This document shows, in pieces, positions 1 to 8,991 of a stretch of DNA of 64,000 nucleotides. Under the pieces are notes generated by a model that was not told the origin of the DNA, ran no database searches, and worked only from the letters and a program-made list of their open reading frames with translations. A program made the position numbers and the translations under genes. Source of the stretch: an uncultured Allobosea sp. (GTDB lineage Bacteria > Pseudomonadota > Alphaproteobacteria > Rhizobiales > Beijerinckiaceae); NCBI RefSeq assembly GCF_945956895.1, contig NZ_CAMFJF010000011.1, forward strand, positions 56,078-120,077, written 5' to 3'. The stretch's first letter is position 1, and every line of letters starts with the position of its first letter.

Positions 1-46
1 TGCGGGCGCGCACCATCGGCGCGGCGCCCTCGGCGGCCTTGCTCAT
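1..46 (-). CDS. Start of an ABC transporter ATP-binding protein (partial)
   Basis: An ATG on the minus strand overlaps the TGA of the upstream permease gene (ATGA overlap) and opens a frame that runs off the left edge; about 15 residues are visible, beginning Met-Ser-Lys-Ala-Ala-Glu. No domain can be seen. The translationally coupled position after the binding protein and permease is where a polar amino-acid importer normally carries its ATPase gene, so the ATPase identity is inference from context only. Confidence 0.5.
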   Translation of the reverse strand, partial: MSKAAEGAAPMVRAR

Positions 47-960
47 GCGGGCTCCTCCACCCGGACGGGCGCCTTGTCGGCACCACCCGTGCCGCGCTCG
101 CCGCGAGCGTAATAGCGTTCGATGAAGCCCTGCACGACGTTCAGGATCGAGGTGATGATCAGGTACCAGATTACCGCGACCATCAGCATCGGAATGACCT
201 CGAAGGTGCGGTTGTAGACGTTCTGGACCGAGTACAGCAGATCCGCCATGGCGATGACGCTGACCAGCGAGGTCGCCTTGATCATGCTGATGAGCTGGTT
301 GCCGGTCGGCGGCACGATCGAGCGCATCGCCTGCGGGATGATCACGCGCCGCAGCGCCCGGGCGCGGGTCATGCCGAAGGCGTCGGTCGCCTCGACCTGC
401 CCCTTGTCGACAGAGAGCAGGCCGCCGCGGATGATCTCCGCCATATAGGCGGCCTCGTTGAGCGAGAGGCCGGCGATGGCCGCCGTCATCGGCGTGATCA
501 GGTCGTTGGTGTTCCAGCTCGCCAGCACGGGACCGAACGGGATTTTCAGCACGATCTCAGGGAATAGCGTCGAGAGATTGTACCAGAATATGAGCTGCAC
601 CAGCAGCGGCGTGCCGCGGAAGAACCAGATGAACAGCCCCGACAACGAGCCGAACAGCCGGTCCTTCGACATGCGCGCGATGGCGAGGACGAGGCCGAGC
701 GCGGTGCCCAGCGTCATCGCCACCACGGTCAGGCCGAGCGTGACGCCGAGCCCGCGCAGGATCGAGGCTTCGGTGAACCACTGGCCGACGATCGGCCAGC
801 CGAAATGCGGGTTATGCGCGGCGATCCAGGCGAAATTCGCCGCGACCGCCAGCACGAAGGCCCAGAGCAGCCAGCGCCCCCAGGCGGGGGGCTGGTGCGC
901 GTTGGCGACGTCGCGCAGCGCCGCCTCGCCCGAGCCGATCTCCACCGAAGCGGCTGCCAT
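43..960 (-). CDS. Polar amino-acid ABC transporter permease (HisM/GlnP type)
   Basis: Inner-membrane permease of the polar amino-acid family, 305 residues. The N-terminus (about 30 residues) is cytoplasmic, followed by a first hydrophobic segment near residues 30-50 and the typical five-helix core. The EAA loop is visible as an Asn-Glu-Ala-Ala-Tyr segment followed by a Gly near residues 165-195, the contact site for the ATPase. It follows the periplasmic binding protein gene by 3 nt and overlaps the next gene by 4 nt, so it is the third gene of one operon. Family assignment is firm; the substrate cannot be read from sequence. Confidence 0.93.
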   Translation of the reverse strand: MAAASVEIGSGEAALRDVANAHQPPAWGRWLLWAFVLAVAANFAWIAAHNPHFGWPIVGQWFTEASILRGLGVTLGLTVVAMTLGTALGLVLAIARMSKDRLFGSLSGLFIWFFRGTPLLVQLIFWYNLSTLFPEIVLKIPFGPVLASWNTNDLITPMTAAIAGLSLNEAAYMAEIIRGGLLSVDKGQVEATDAFGMTRARALRRVIIPQAMRSIVPPTGNQLISMIKATSLVSVIAMADLLYSVQNVYNRTFEVIPMLMVAVIWYLIITSILNVVQGFIERYYARGERGTGGADKAPVRVEEPA

Positions 961-963
961 GGC

Positions 964-1857
964 TCAGTTCTGTGACAGGTTGATGCCGGGAGCCTCGAGC
1001 TTGTTGTTCTCGAGCCCCCATTTCTTCATCACGGCCGCATAGGTGCCGTTGTCGACCAGGACCTTGATGGCGTCCTTGAGCACGCCGCCGAGCTCCGTCC
1101 CCTTCGGCACCACGGCGCCCTGGAACAGGTCGCTGAAGCCGTTGGACTTGCCGACCGCGGCCAGCTCCAGCTCGCCGTTCGACTGCTGGACGAAATAGGT
1201 CAGCGGTGCCTGCGAGGAGAAGAAGGCGTCGGCCCGCTTCGAGCGCACGGCGAGGATCGAGGTCGGCTGGTCCGGATAGGACTGGACGGTGAGCGTGGGC
1301 TTGCCCTCAGTGGCGCATTTCTCGGCCTGCGCCTTGATAACCTTCTCGGCCGAGCCCGCCGACTGCACGGCGATGCGCTTGCCGCAGGCATCGTCCAGGC
1401 CGTTGATGCCGCCCGGGTTGCCCTTGTGCACGGCGAAGACGACGTATTCGCGCACCCAGTCGACGAAATCGTTGGCCTCCTGCCGCGACCTGAAGTCTCC
1501 GACCGGCCCCATCGCGAACTGGTAGCGGCCGGCCTTGATGCCGGTCAGGATCGACGACAGGCCGTTCACCGTCGCGTGCTCGATCTTGATGCCGAGCAAC
1601 TCGCCGATGGCATCGCCGAGATCGGCGCTGGCGCCGGTCACCTCGGTCGGGGACTGCACGATCTCGTAGGGCGGGAAGGAACCGCTGTTGACCGCGGTCA
1701 TCTTGCCGGCGCTGCGGATCGCTTCCGGCAGGCGCGCGCGCAACTGCTCGTTCACGCTTTGCTTGGCGATCTTCACGCTCGCGTCGGCCTGGGCGAAGGC
1801 GGGAGCGGTGGCGAGGGCGGCGAAGACAACGGCGCAGGCCGCAATGCGAAGCTTCAT
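964..1857 (-). CDS. Polar amino-acid ABC transporter substrate-binding protein
   Basis: Periplasmic binding protein of the SBP-bac-3 family, 297 residues, with a clear Sec signal peptide (hydrophobic stretch after Lys2-Arg4, cleavage expected after Ala-Phe-Ala near residue 22). The mature part has the typical open 'FPPYE' segment near residue 62 and the second-lobe hinge. An AAGGGG ribosome site precedes the ATG. It sits between a binding-fold cytoplasmic protein (30 nt upstream) and the permease. Likely ligand is an amino acid or opine; not determinable here. Confidence 0.93.
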   Translation of the reverse strand: MKLRIAACAVVFAALATAPAFAQADASVKIAKQSVNEQLRARLPEAIRSAGKMTAVNSGSFPPYEIVQSPTEVTGASADLGDAIGELLGIKIEHATVNGLSSILTGIKAGRYQFAMGPVGDFRSRQEANDFVDWVREYVVFAVHKGNPGGINGLDDACGKRIAVQSAGSAEKVIKAQAEKCATEGKPTLTVQSYPDQPTSILAVRSKRADAFFSSQAPLTYFVQQSNGELELAAVGKSNGFSDLFQGAVVPKGTELGGVLKDAIKVLVDNGTYAAVMKKWGLENNKLEAPGINLSQN

Positions 1858-1887
1858 GGTCTGATCCCCTTCTTTTTGCCTGTCGGT

Positions 1888-2859
1888 TCAGGCTGCGTCG
1901 GCGAGATGGTCGAGCGGCGGAAACAGCGTATCCGGCGTCAGATCGGTCCGGGCCAGGCCCTGATTGCGGATTTCGTCGAGGAAGCCCGCGATCATCCGGC
2001 GATTGGCTTCGAGCCCGCTGGCGTTCCAGCTCTCGGGCAGGTCGCGGCCGCAGCGGCCGAGCTCGTCGATGATCCAGGGCGTCGTGTCGGCGTATTTGCG
2101 ACGCTTCTCCAGCCAGACGCGCTGTGACTCGTCGAGGAGGTCGCTCAGGGCCTGCGGCAGCCAGGGATGGCGTCGGGCGAAATCGGCCTTGAAACCGAGG
2201 ATATGGATGCCGGGCACGTAGCCGACCGCGCGGAAATAGGCGAGTTCGGCGCCCGGCAGGTCGGTCAACAGATGCCGGAACGGCGAGTCCGGTGCGTAGA
2301 AACCCGGCGGCATGAACGGCGTGAAGATGGCGTCGAGCTCGCCGTCGAGCAACGCGTCGAGCATCGGCTTCTCACCGGGCATGGCTTCGATCCGCCCCGG
2401 CCGGGCATAGGGACCCAGCCGGTCGGTGATCGGATGCGCGGCGCTGAGGCGCCCGGCATACCAGCGCACGTCCTCGATGCCTACGCCGGCCGGCGCCAGC
2501 GCCGCGCGCGTCCAGGTATTGCCGGAATCCTGCCAGCCGGTGACGCCGATGCGGCAGCCCTTCAACTCCTCGAGCTTCGTCAGCCGGCTCGCGCGGCTCG
2601 TGATGATGCAGCGGTGGCGGAAGCCGCGCATGACGAAGTTCGGCACGCCGAAGATGCCGTTTTCGCCGCGGCTGCGGCCGGTCGTGTAGCGGCTGAACGA
2701 AACCTCGCAGGCATCGTAGTCCGGGTCGGTCGCCAGATCTTCGGGCAAGGTGCCGACACGATCGACCTTGAGAGCGATGCGCTTGTCGGCAACATCGCCC
2801 AGCACGAGCGGCGTCACATAGTCCCAATCGCGCAAGGCCAGCCGGACTTCGACCTTCAT
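1888..2859 (-). CDS. Periplasmic-binding-fold protein without signal peptide, 4,5-dihydroxyphthalate decarboxylase-like
   Basis: 323 residues when started at the ATG preceded by GGAG at 8 nt; a longer frame to 2880 has no ribosome site. The sequence begins directly with a beta strand and has no signal peptide, so the product should be cytoplasmic. It resembles the NrtA/TauA-like binding fold and the Pht5 group annotated as 4,5-dihydroxyphthalate decarboxylase (motifs around a Gly-Val-Thr-Gly-Trp-Gln-Asp segment and Gly-Glu-Leu-Asp-Ala-Ile-Phe). First gene of the amino-acid importer operon and divergent from a MocR regulator. It may be an enzyme or a ligand sensor rather than a transport component; the name is tentative. 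Confidence 0.75.
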   Translation of the reverse strand: MKVEVRLALRDWDYVTPLVLGDVADKRIALKVDRVGTLPEDLATDPDYDACEVSFSRYTTGRSRGENGIFGVPNFVMRGFRHRCIITSRASRLTKLEELKGCRIGVTGWQDSGNTWTRAALAPAGVGIEDVRWYAGRLSAAHPITDRLGPYARPGRIEAMPGEKPMLDALLDGELDAIFTPFMPPGFYAPDSPFRHLLTDLPGAELAYFRAVGYVPGIHILGFKADFARRHPWLPQALSDLLDESQRVWLEKRRKYADTTPWIIDELGRCGRDLPESWNASGLEANRRMIAGFLDEIRNQGLARTDLTPDTLFPPLDHLADAA

Positions 2860-2918
2860 CGACGCACTCCGCATTGACAATGCCGCGGAGAATTGAATGT
2901 TCAGAAGCGGTGATCAAT

Positions 2919-2932
2919 CGTTATTACGTTAT
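2919..2932. promoter_or_regulatory. Direct repeat CGTTAT-TA-CGTTAT in a divergent promoter region
   Basis: Two copies of CGTTAT separated by 2 nt lie in the AT-rich stretch between the binding-fold gene (minus) and the MocR gene (plus). Direct repeats in such intergenic regions are typical MocR binding sites, so this is a candidate operator, by position only. Confidence 0.3.
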
Positions 2933-2955
2933 CGAACAATTAAAGAGCGGATTCT

Positions 2956-4290
2956 TTGACACACGGAACCGACGATGCGGCCTGGCTGGCCGGGCAGTTC
3001 TCAGAGATCAGCGCGCGCGGGATCGCCAACCAGACCGCGATGCTGATCCGCCGCGGCGTGCTGCCGGCCGGCGCCAAGCTGCCGACGGTCCGCGATCTCG
3101 CCTATCGGCTCGGCATCAGTCCGGCGACGGTCTCCGAAGCCTGGAGCGAATTGCGCCATCAGCGGATGATCGAGGGGCGCGGACGCTCGGGAAGCTGGGT
3201 GACGGGCGACACGATCGGTCCACGCCCGGCCCGCACCGGCACGTCCGGCGTCTTCGGCAACGACGTGCTCGACCTCTCGCTTTCCGTGCCGGATCCCGCC
3301 GTGCTGCCGCCGCTGGATCTGGCGCTACGGCACGCCGCTGCGGCCCATAACCTGCACAGCTACGAGCGCACGCCGATCCTGGACAGCCTTCGCCAAGCCG
3401 TGCAGCAGCGCTGGCCCTATGAGCCGGAAGCCTTCCTGGCGACGAATGGCGGCTACAACGCCTTTTATTCGGTGGTGCAGGCGTTGATCATGCCGGGCGC
3501 GACGGTCGCGATCGAAGACCCTACCGGGATGCGCCTGCTCGACATCATCGAGGACAGGGGCGCGCGCCCCTTGTCTGTCGCCTGCGATGCGGAAGGGCCA
3601 CTGCCCGAGGCTCTCGCCCAGGCCCTGGCGGCAAAGCCCGTGGCCTTCGTCTATCAGCCGCGCACGCATTCGGTGACGGGCCGCGCCGTCAGCCCGGCCC
3701 GGCTCGCCGCCCTGGCCGAGATCCTGGCCGGCAGCGACGCCCTGATCATCGAGGACGACGGCATCGGGGAGGTCTCGCCGCGGCCGCCTGTGAGCCTCGG
3801 CAAGCTGTTCCCCGACAGGGTCATCCACATCCTGTCCTTCTCGAAATCGCATGGGCCCGACCTGCGCCTCGCCGTGCTGTCGAGTTCCGCGACGGTCCGG
3901 CGCCAGATCCAGTCCTATCGCAGCTTCAGCTCCGGCTGGACGAGCAGGCTGCTGCAGGAGACGACGGCCTGGCTGCTCACCGACGACGACACCCGGCAAC
4001 GCCTGGCCGCCAACCGCGCTCTCTATGCGGAGCGGCGCGCCGCGCTGGTGGCGGCGCTTGCGGCCTGCGACATCGCGATCCCGCCCGGCGACGGATTGAG
4101 CATCTGGGTCCCGGTCGGTTCCGAGCAATTCGCGCTTGTCACGCTCGCCGCGCGACGCATCGCGGTCCTGCCCGGCAGCAAATGCGCGGTGATGCCGACC
4201 CGCCACATCCGCGTCGCGACGGCGATCCTCGCCGATCGCTACGATTATGTTGCGGAGTCGATCCGGCTCGCGGTGACCGGCGACGGCTGA
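2956..4290 (+). CDS. MocR-type GntR regulator with aminotransferase domain
   Basis: 444 residues from a TTG start. Residues about 1-80 form a GntR winged helix (Leu-Pro-Thr-Val-Arg-Asp-Leu-Ala and Ser-Pro-Ala-Thr-Val segments). The rest is a fold-I aminotransferase domain with the PLP-binding lysine at residue 297 in Ser-Phe-Ser-Lys-Ser, and a downstream Leu-Arg. MocR proteins sense PLP and an amino compound and do not usually catalyse transamination. Divergent from the amino-acid importer operon, 97 nt away, so it most likely controls that operon and possibly itself. Confidence 0.9.
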   Translation: MTHGTDDAAWLAGQFSEISARGIANQTAMLIRRGVLPAGAKLPTVRDLAYRLGISPATVSEAWSELRHQRMIEGRGRSGSWVTGDTIGPRPARTGTSGVFGNDVLDLSLSVPDPAVLPPLDLALRHAAAAHNLHSYERTPILDSLRQAVQQRWPYEPEAFLATNGGYNAFYSVVQALIMPGATVAIEDPTGMRLLDIIEDRGARPLSVACDAEGPLPEALAQALAAKPVAFVYQPRTHSVTGRAVSPARLAALAEILAGSDALIIEDDGIGEVSPRPPVSLGKLFPDRVIHILSFSKSHGPDLRLAVLSSSATVRRQIQSYRSFSSGWTSRLLQETTAWLLTDDDTRQRLAANRALYAERRAALVAALAACDIAIPPGDGLSIWVPVGSEQFALVTLAARRIAVLPGSKCAVMPTRHIRVATAILADRYDYVAESIRLAVTGDG

Positions 4291-4308
4291 ATCCGGCCGT
4301 TGGAGTCC

Positions 4309-4962
4309 TCAGCTGATCTCGCCGCGCTCGATCTGGAGCGTCTCGTCGGCGATCGCGTTCAGCAGGGCCGGCGTCGATTCCGTGACGAGGATGGCGAGGT
4401 CCGCGCGGTTACGCCGGAGTTCACCGAGCGTGCGCGCATATTCGAGCGCCAGCGCCGGAGCGAGCCCCTGGAAAGGCTCGTCCAGCAGCAGTGCCGTCCG
4501 CGCGACCATCAGCGCCCGGCCGAGTGCCACCATCTTGCCCTGCCCGCCCGAGACGCCGCCACCCGGACGCTTGCGCATGGTGTGGAGCTGCGGCAGCAGC
4601 GCATAGACCTCGTCGAGCCGCCGCTTCCGCTCAGGCCCGGGCAGCGCCAGCGCCAATGCCGGCAGCAGGATATTGTCCTCGACGCTGAACTCGGGAACGA
4701 GGCGCCGATCCTCCGGCGCATAGCCGATGCCCTGCGCCGCGCGGCGATAGGCCGGCGTCGTGCCGATCTCTTCGCCATCGATCCGGACCGAGCCGCCCTG
4801 CACCGGCAGCAACCCCATGATCGCGCGCAGCGTCGTGGTCTTGCCGGCGCCGTTACGGCCGATCAGGATCGTCGTCTTGCCCGATGTCAGCCCAAGCGAG
4901 ACCGAGCGCAGCACCTGCACGCCAGCGATCGCGGCACTCACCCCTTCGATCCGAAGCATCAC
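4309..4962 (-). CDS. livF: Branched-chain-type ABC transporter ATPase LivF
   Basis: 217 residues, slightly shorter than usual LivF (about 235). Walker A is at residues 35-42 (Gly-Arg-Asn-Gly-Ala-Gly-Lys-Thr), signature Val-Ser-Gly-Gly-Gln near 136, and Walker B Leu-Leu-Leu-Asp-Glu-Pro near 158. Last gene of the livJHMGF operon, overlapping livG by 4 nt. Given the flanking catabolic genes, the importer may carry an aromatic or amide substrate rather than leucine; this family often does. Confidence 0.92.
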   Translation of the reverse strand: MMLRIEGVSAAIAGVQVLRSVSLGLTSGKTTILIGRNGAGKTTTLRAIMGLLPVQGGSVRIDGEEIGTTPAYRRAAQGIGYAPEDRRLVPEFSVEDNILLPALALALPGPERKRRLDEVYALLPQLHTMRKRPGGGVSGGQGKMVALGRALMVARTALLLDEPFQGLAPALALEYARTLGELRRNRADLAILVTESTPALLNAIADETLQIERGEIS

Positions 4963-5705
4963 GCCACCCCCACGACGTTGCGCAGCACCCGCTCGTCCTT
5001 GAACACCACGGAGGGCGGTCCCTCGGCCATGACGCTGCCGGAATCCCAGACGACGACGCGGTCGGCGTAGCGCTGGACCACATCCATGTCGTGCTCGACG
5101 AAGAGCGCCGTAACCTTGGCTTGACGCAATGCGCCCATCAGCGTCTCCATCAGGGTGAAGCGCTCGATCGTGCTGACGCCGCTGGTCGGCTCGTCGAGCA
5201 GGACGAGGCGCGGCTTCAGCGCCAGCGCGATCACGATGTCGAGCAGCTTGCGCCGCCCTTCCGGCAAGGTGCCGGCGAGCTGCCCGGCCTCGCGGTCGAG
5301 TCCGACAAGGGCCAGCAGTTCCTCCGCCTCCTGGCGCCGCCCTTCAGCACCGAGCGCCTTGAACGGCACCCAGATGCCGCGCTTGGCCGCGACCGCGATC
5401 ATCAGGTTGTCGAGCACCGTCTGGTCGAGGAAGAGTTGCGGGATCTGGAAGGCGCGGGCGATGCCGCGTCGTGCGATGGTGCGCGGCGCCATCGCGGTGA
5501 TCGGCTTGCCGTCGAGATAGACCTCGCCCGAGCTCGGCCGGAGATAGCCGGTGCAGAGATTGAGGAAGGTCGTCTTGCCCGAGCCGTTCGGGCCGATGAT
5601 CGCGAGGAACTCGCCCTCATGGATTTCGAGATTGACGCCGTCGGCGGCCTTCACGCCGTAGAAGGCGATGCGCAGGTCCTTGGCCTGGAGGAGTGGCGCG
5701 GTCAT
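4959..5705 (-). CDS. livG: Branched-chain-type ABC transporter ATPase LivG
   Basis: 248 residues with Walker A at 38-45 (Gly-Pro-Asn-Gly-Ser-Gly-Lys-Thr) and Walker B Leu-Val-Leu-Leu-Asp-Glu-Pro near 163-169. The ABC signature is degenerate: Leu-Pro-Glu-Gly-Arg-Arg replaces the usual Leu-Ser-x-Gly-Gln. The C-terminal branched-chain ATPase tail is present. It overlaps livM and livF by 4 nt each, indicating translational coupling. Partner of LivF in the ATPase heterodimer. Confidence 0.93.
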   Translation of the reverse strand: MTAPLLQAKDLRIAFYGVKAADGVNLEIHEGEFLAIIGPNGSGKTTFLNLCTGYLRPSSGEVYLDGKPITAMAPRTIARRGIARAFQIPQLFLDQTVLDNLMIAVAAKRGIWVPFKALGAEGRRQEAEELLALVGLDREAGQLAGTLPEGRRKLLDIVIALALKPRLVLLDEPTSGVSTIERFTLMETLMGALRQAKVTALFVEHDMDVVQRYADRVVVWDSGSVMAEGPPSVVFKDERVLRNVVGVA

Positions 5706-6625
5706 GCCGGCTCTCCGCCGCGGCGCCGGATCAGGCCATAGAGCCCGCTCGGCAGGAAGAAGATGACGCCGATCAGCGCGACGCCGATGATCAGGTTCCA
5801 GGCGTCGGTGACGCCGACCGCGACGGTGTGCAGCACTTCGAGGAAGAGCGAGCCGATGAAGGGACCGGCGACGCCGCCGATGCCGCCGAGCACCGCGACC
5901 AGCACGAGATGGCCGGAGGCCGTCCAGAAGGCGAATTCCGGCAGGATATGGCCGATCGCCATAGCCGCGATCGCTCCGCCGATGCCGGCGAGCGCGGCCG
6001 AGACCGTATAGGCGATCAGCAGCACGATCCGGACGGGCACGCCGAGATATTCGAGTCGGAGTTCGTTGGTGTGTACGGCCGAGAGCGCATGGCCGAGCGG
6101 GCTCGCCAGATAACGCTGCACACCATAGCCGACGCCGACCATCAGCACGATGCCGGCATAGTAGAGCGCCGTGTCGAAGCGCGGCTTGTCGAGTGTGAGG
6201 CCGAAGAAGCTCGGCACCGCGACCCGCATGCCGTCCGTGCCGCCGGTGATGCCGTAGAGCTTCGAGATCAGCGCATAGAGCACCATCGACATGGCGAGGT
6301 TGAGCATGGCGAAGAAGATCGCGCGGTAGCGCACCAGGAAGGCGCCGACGACGAGACCGGCGACCGCCGAGGCCAGCGTGCCGAGCAGCAGCAGCAGGAC
6401 GAACTCGTTCACCCCGGCCCGGGCCAGGAAGGCGATGGCATAGGCGCTGACTGCATAGAACATGGCATGGCCGATCGAGATCAGCCCGCCGCGCAACAGC
6501 ACGGCGACACCGAGCGCGGCGAAGCCCTTGGCGATGGCGAGCGTCAGCACGAATTGCAGCCAGGGCGCGGCGACGGGCGCGAGTGCCAGCACGACCAGCG
6601 CGATAAGGAAGAGGGCAACGCGCAT
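5702..6625 (-). CDS. livM: Branched-chain-type ABC transporter permease LivM
   Basis: 307 residues started at the ATG at 6625; the open frame continues far upstream but in another gene's territory (livH). About eight to ten hydrophobic segments and the LivM loop near residues 185-215 (Ala-Val-His-Thr-Asn-Glu-Leu-Arg). Lies 5 nt after livH and overlaps livG. Forms the inner-membrane channel with LivH. Confidence 0.92.
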   Translation of the reverse strand: MRVALFLIALVVLALAPVAAPWLQFVLTLAIAKGFAALGVAVLLRGGLISIGHAMFYAVSAYAIAFLARAGVNEFVLLLLLGTLASAVAGLVVGAFLVRYRAIFFAMLNLAMSMVLYALISKLYGITGGTDGMRVAVPSFFGLTLDKPRFDTALYYAGIVLMVGVGYGVQRYLASPLGHALSAVHTNELRLEYLGVPVRIVLLIAYTVSAALAGIGGAIAAMAIGHILPEFAFWTASGHLVLVAVLGGIGGVAGPFIGSLFLEVLHTVAVGVTDAWNLIIGVALIGVIFFLPSGLYGLIRRRGGEPA

Positions 6626-6630
6626 GGCGG

Positions 6631-7530
6631 TCAGATCCTCCGGGTCGGGGCCTGGCCGAACAGCCCGTAGGGGCGGATCAGCAGCACGACCAGCATGACG
6701 ATGTAGGGGGCGACGGCATCGAGCGAGGGCGCGAAATAGATCGCGAGCACGCGGGCGAGGCCGACGATGATCGCCGCCAGCGCCGCGCCCTCGATCTGGC
6801 CGAGCCCGCCGATGGCGGCGACCGCGAAGGCGAGCACCATGGTCTCGGCGCCGAGGCCGGGCGCGGCACCCGCCGTCGGCGTCGCCAGCGCGCCGCCGAG
6901 CGCCGCCAGGAAGACGCCGAGCGAGAAGGAGAGGATGAAGACGCGGTTGGTGTTGATGCCGATGCTCTGCGCCATCTCGCGGTCGGCGACAACAGCGGTG
7001 ACGAGGCGCCCGATCCGGGTCTTGGTCAGCAGCACGCGCAGGCCCACGACCACCACGACCGCAAGCGCGATCAGCAGGAGCTGGTAGTTGAGATAAACGA
7101 CGCCGCCGATCTGGGTCGAGCCGAGGAGCAGCATCGGCGTGTCCTCGGCCAGCGAGGAGACGCCGAAGACGATGCGCTGCAGGTCCTCCAGGATGAGGAA
7201 CAGGCCGAAGGTGACGAGGATCTGGATGGCTTCGGACTTGCCGTAGGTCCAGCGCATCAGGCAGCTTTCGACCAGCGGGCCGAACAAGGCCGCGACGATC
7301 GCCGCGCTGAAGATCAACGCCGGGAAGGACAGCCAGGGATTGAGCCCCGCGCTGGCGATCCAAAGCCCGACCGAAGCGGCGACATAGGCGCCGATCGAGT
7401 AGAAGCTGCCATGCGCGACGTTGAGCACGCGCAGGACACTGAAGACGAGCGTCAGCCCGACCGCGACGAAGAAGATCAGCGCCGCGCTGGCCAGGCCATC
7501 GACGGCGAGCGGAATCAGGGTGTCGAGCAT
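6631..7530 (-). CDS. livH: Branched-chain-type ABC transporter permease LivH
   Basis: 299 residues from the ATG at 7530; the longer frame adds a non-conserved charged leader. The N-terminus has the typical LivH sequence (a Leu-Asn-Val-Ala-His-Gly segment near residue 38) and about eight membrane spans. A second loop contains Ala-Asp-Arg-Glu-Met-Ala-Gln-Ser near residue 190. Second gene of the liv operon, separated from livJ by 76 nt that contain a hairpin. Confidence 0.92.
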   Translation of the reverse strand: MLDTLIPLAVDGLASAALIFFVAVGLTLVFSVLRVLNVAHGSFYSIGAYVAASVGLWIASAGLNPWLSFPALIFSAAIVAALFGPLVESCLMRWTYGKSEAIQILVTFGLFLILEDLQRIVFGVSSLAEDTPMLLLGSTQIGGVVYLNYQLLLIALAVVVVVGLRVLLTKTRIGRLVTAVVADREMAQSIGINTNRVFILSFSLGVFLAALGGALATPTAGAAPGLGAETMVLAFAVAAIGGLGQIEGAALAAIIVGLARVLAIYFAPSLDAVAPYIVMLVVLLIRPYGLFGQAPTRRI

Positions 7531-7566
7531 GAACGGCACCTGGACAATGACGATGAGGAAATGAGC

Positions 7567-7590
7567 GGGAGGGCTTGAGGCTGCCCTCCC
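7567..7590 (-). terminator. GC-rich hairpin between livJ and livH
   Basis: GGGAGGGC and GCCCTCCC form a perfect 8-bp stem with an 8-nt loop in the livJ-livH gap. No T-run follows, so it is more likely a partial terminator or 3' stabiliser that keeps the binding protein mRNA in excess, as known for other importer operons. Confidence 0.5.
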
Positions 7591-7606
7591 CGCGTGTGTC
7601 TCGTGC

Positions 7607-8899
7607 TTACTTGTAGCTGCCGGGCTTCGGCTGCGCAGCAAGGAAGGCTGGCGTCAGCGCACCCACCCACTTGATTGCGTCCTCGCCCTGCGGCGGCATC
7701 AACGCGTCGCCCTTGTAGCGGACCATGCCGCCGATCACCGGAAACTTGTAATCGGCCGATTTCTGGGTGACGCCGACGATCTGGTCGACGAGGCCGTCAT
7801 TGTCCTTGCGGGTCACGGTGGTGCCGGTCAGCGTCTTGACGGTGCTGCCGCGCATGGCGTCAGCGAGTTCGTCGCGGCTCGGCCATTTGCCGCCATTCTT
7901 CTTCAGCGCGGCCTCATAGGCGGCCTTCATGTAGACGATGGCATTGGCCATCTTCACCGACGGGAAGACCGGGTATTCGCCGTAACGCTTCTGATAGGCC
8001 TCGACGAAGCTCTTCGTCTCGGGATTGGCCCTGGCGTCGGGCGACATCCACCAGCCGTCGCCGAGCACGCCGACGATCACGCCCTCCGGCAGCGCGACGC
8101 GCTGAAGCACGGTCTCGCCCAGCGCCAGAACGACCTGGCTCGACGAGAACAGCCCACGCGGTTGCGCCTGGCGCACGAAATTTTCGAGATCGGCACCCCA
8201 GAGATTGGAGAAGACCACATCCGGACGCGAGGCCGAGAGCTTCGAGATCTCGGTCTGGAAATTGGCCGAGCCGAGCTTCGGGAAGAGTTCCGCGACGACC
8301 TCGACATCCGGCTTCAGCGCCTTCATCGCGGTCTTGAAGATCAAAGCCGCGTCATGGCCGAACGCGTAGTCGGGATTGACGATGGCGATGCGCTTCACGT
8401 CCGGCTTCTGCTGCAGCAGATAGAGCGCATAGGCGACGAATTCGGGGATCGTGTTGCCGTTCGGGCGGAAATAATAGCGGCTCTTGCCGTCGAGCAGGAG
8501 CTGGTGCGTGTCGCAGTTCCAGCCGATCGTCGGGGCCTGGAGCTGTTCGGCAAGCGGCGCCAGCGCGAGGCAGTTGGCGCTCGACAGGGCCGCGATCATC
8601 ACCTGATTGGTCTTGTCATCCGCGAGGCGGCGATACTCGGCAATGACGCCCTGCGTGCCTTGCGCCTCGTCGACATAGGTCGCCTTCAGCGGCACGCCGC
8701 CGATGCCGCCCTTGGCGTTGATCTCGTCGATCATCAGCTCGGCCGCATTCTTGCCGGGCATGCCATAGGCGGCAGCCGGGCCGGAGGTGAAGGTCAGCAC
8801 GCCGACGCCGAGCGATGCCGGCTTCTCCTGCGCGAAAGCCGGCGCGGCGAGCGCCCCGAGCGAAACCGCCAAGGCGGTCATCCAACCTGACTTGATCAT
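7607..8899 (-). CDS. Branched-chain-type ABC transporter substrate-binding protein
   Basis: 430 residues from the ATG at 8899, which has a GAGAGGGA ribosome site; longer in-frame starts lack one. Sec signal peptide ending Ala-Phe-Ala-Gln near residue 23. The mature protein is a Leu/Ile/Val-type (type I) periplasmic binding protein, with segments such as Ala-Phe-Gly-His-Asp typical of amide/aromatic-acid-binding members. First gene of the liv operon and divergent from the DUF2848 gene across a long palindrome. Ligand unknown; the neighbouring amidase and monooxygenase suggest an aromatic or amide compound. Confidence 0.92.
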   Translation of the reverse strand: MIKSGWMTALAVSLGALAAPAFAQEKPASLGVGVLTFTSGPAAAYGMPGKNAAELMIDEINAKGGIGGVPLKATYVDEAQGTQGVIAEYRRLADDKTNQVMIAALSSANCLALAPLAEQLQAPTIGWNCDTHQLLLDGKSRYYFRPNGNTIPEFVAYALYLLQQKPDVKRIAIVNPDYAFGHDAALIFKTAMKALKPDVEVVAELFPKLGSANFQTEISKLSASRPDVVFSNLWGADLENFVRQAQPRGLFSSSQVVLALGETVLQRVALPEGVIVGVLGDGWWMSPDARANPETKSFVEAYQKRYGEYPVFPSVKMANAIVYMKAAYEAALKKNGGKWPSRDELADAMRGSTVKTLTGTTVTRKDNDGLVDQIVGVTQKSADYKFPVIGGMVRYKGDALMPPQGEDAIKWVGALTPAFLAAQPKPGSYK

Positions 8900-8991
8900 G
8901 CTTGTCCCTCTCCGTTCCCGTCCGGTTCCGGGCCCCACTGTCCACGACACCGGCCTTCGACGCCTCCGCACCATTCCCGATGCTTGAAGGC

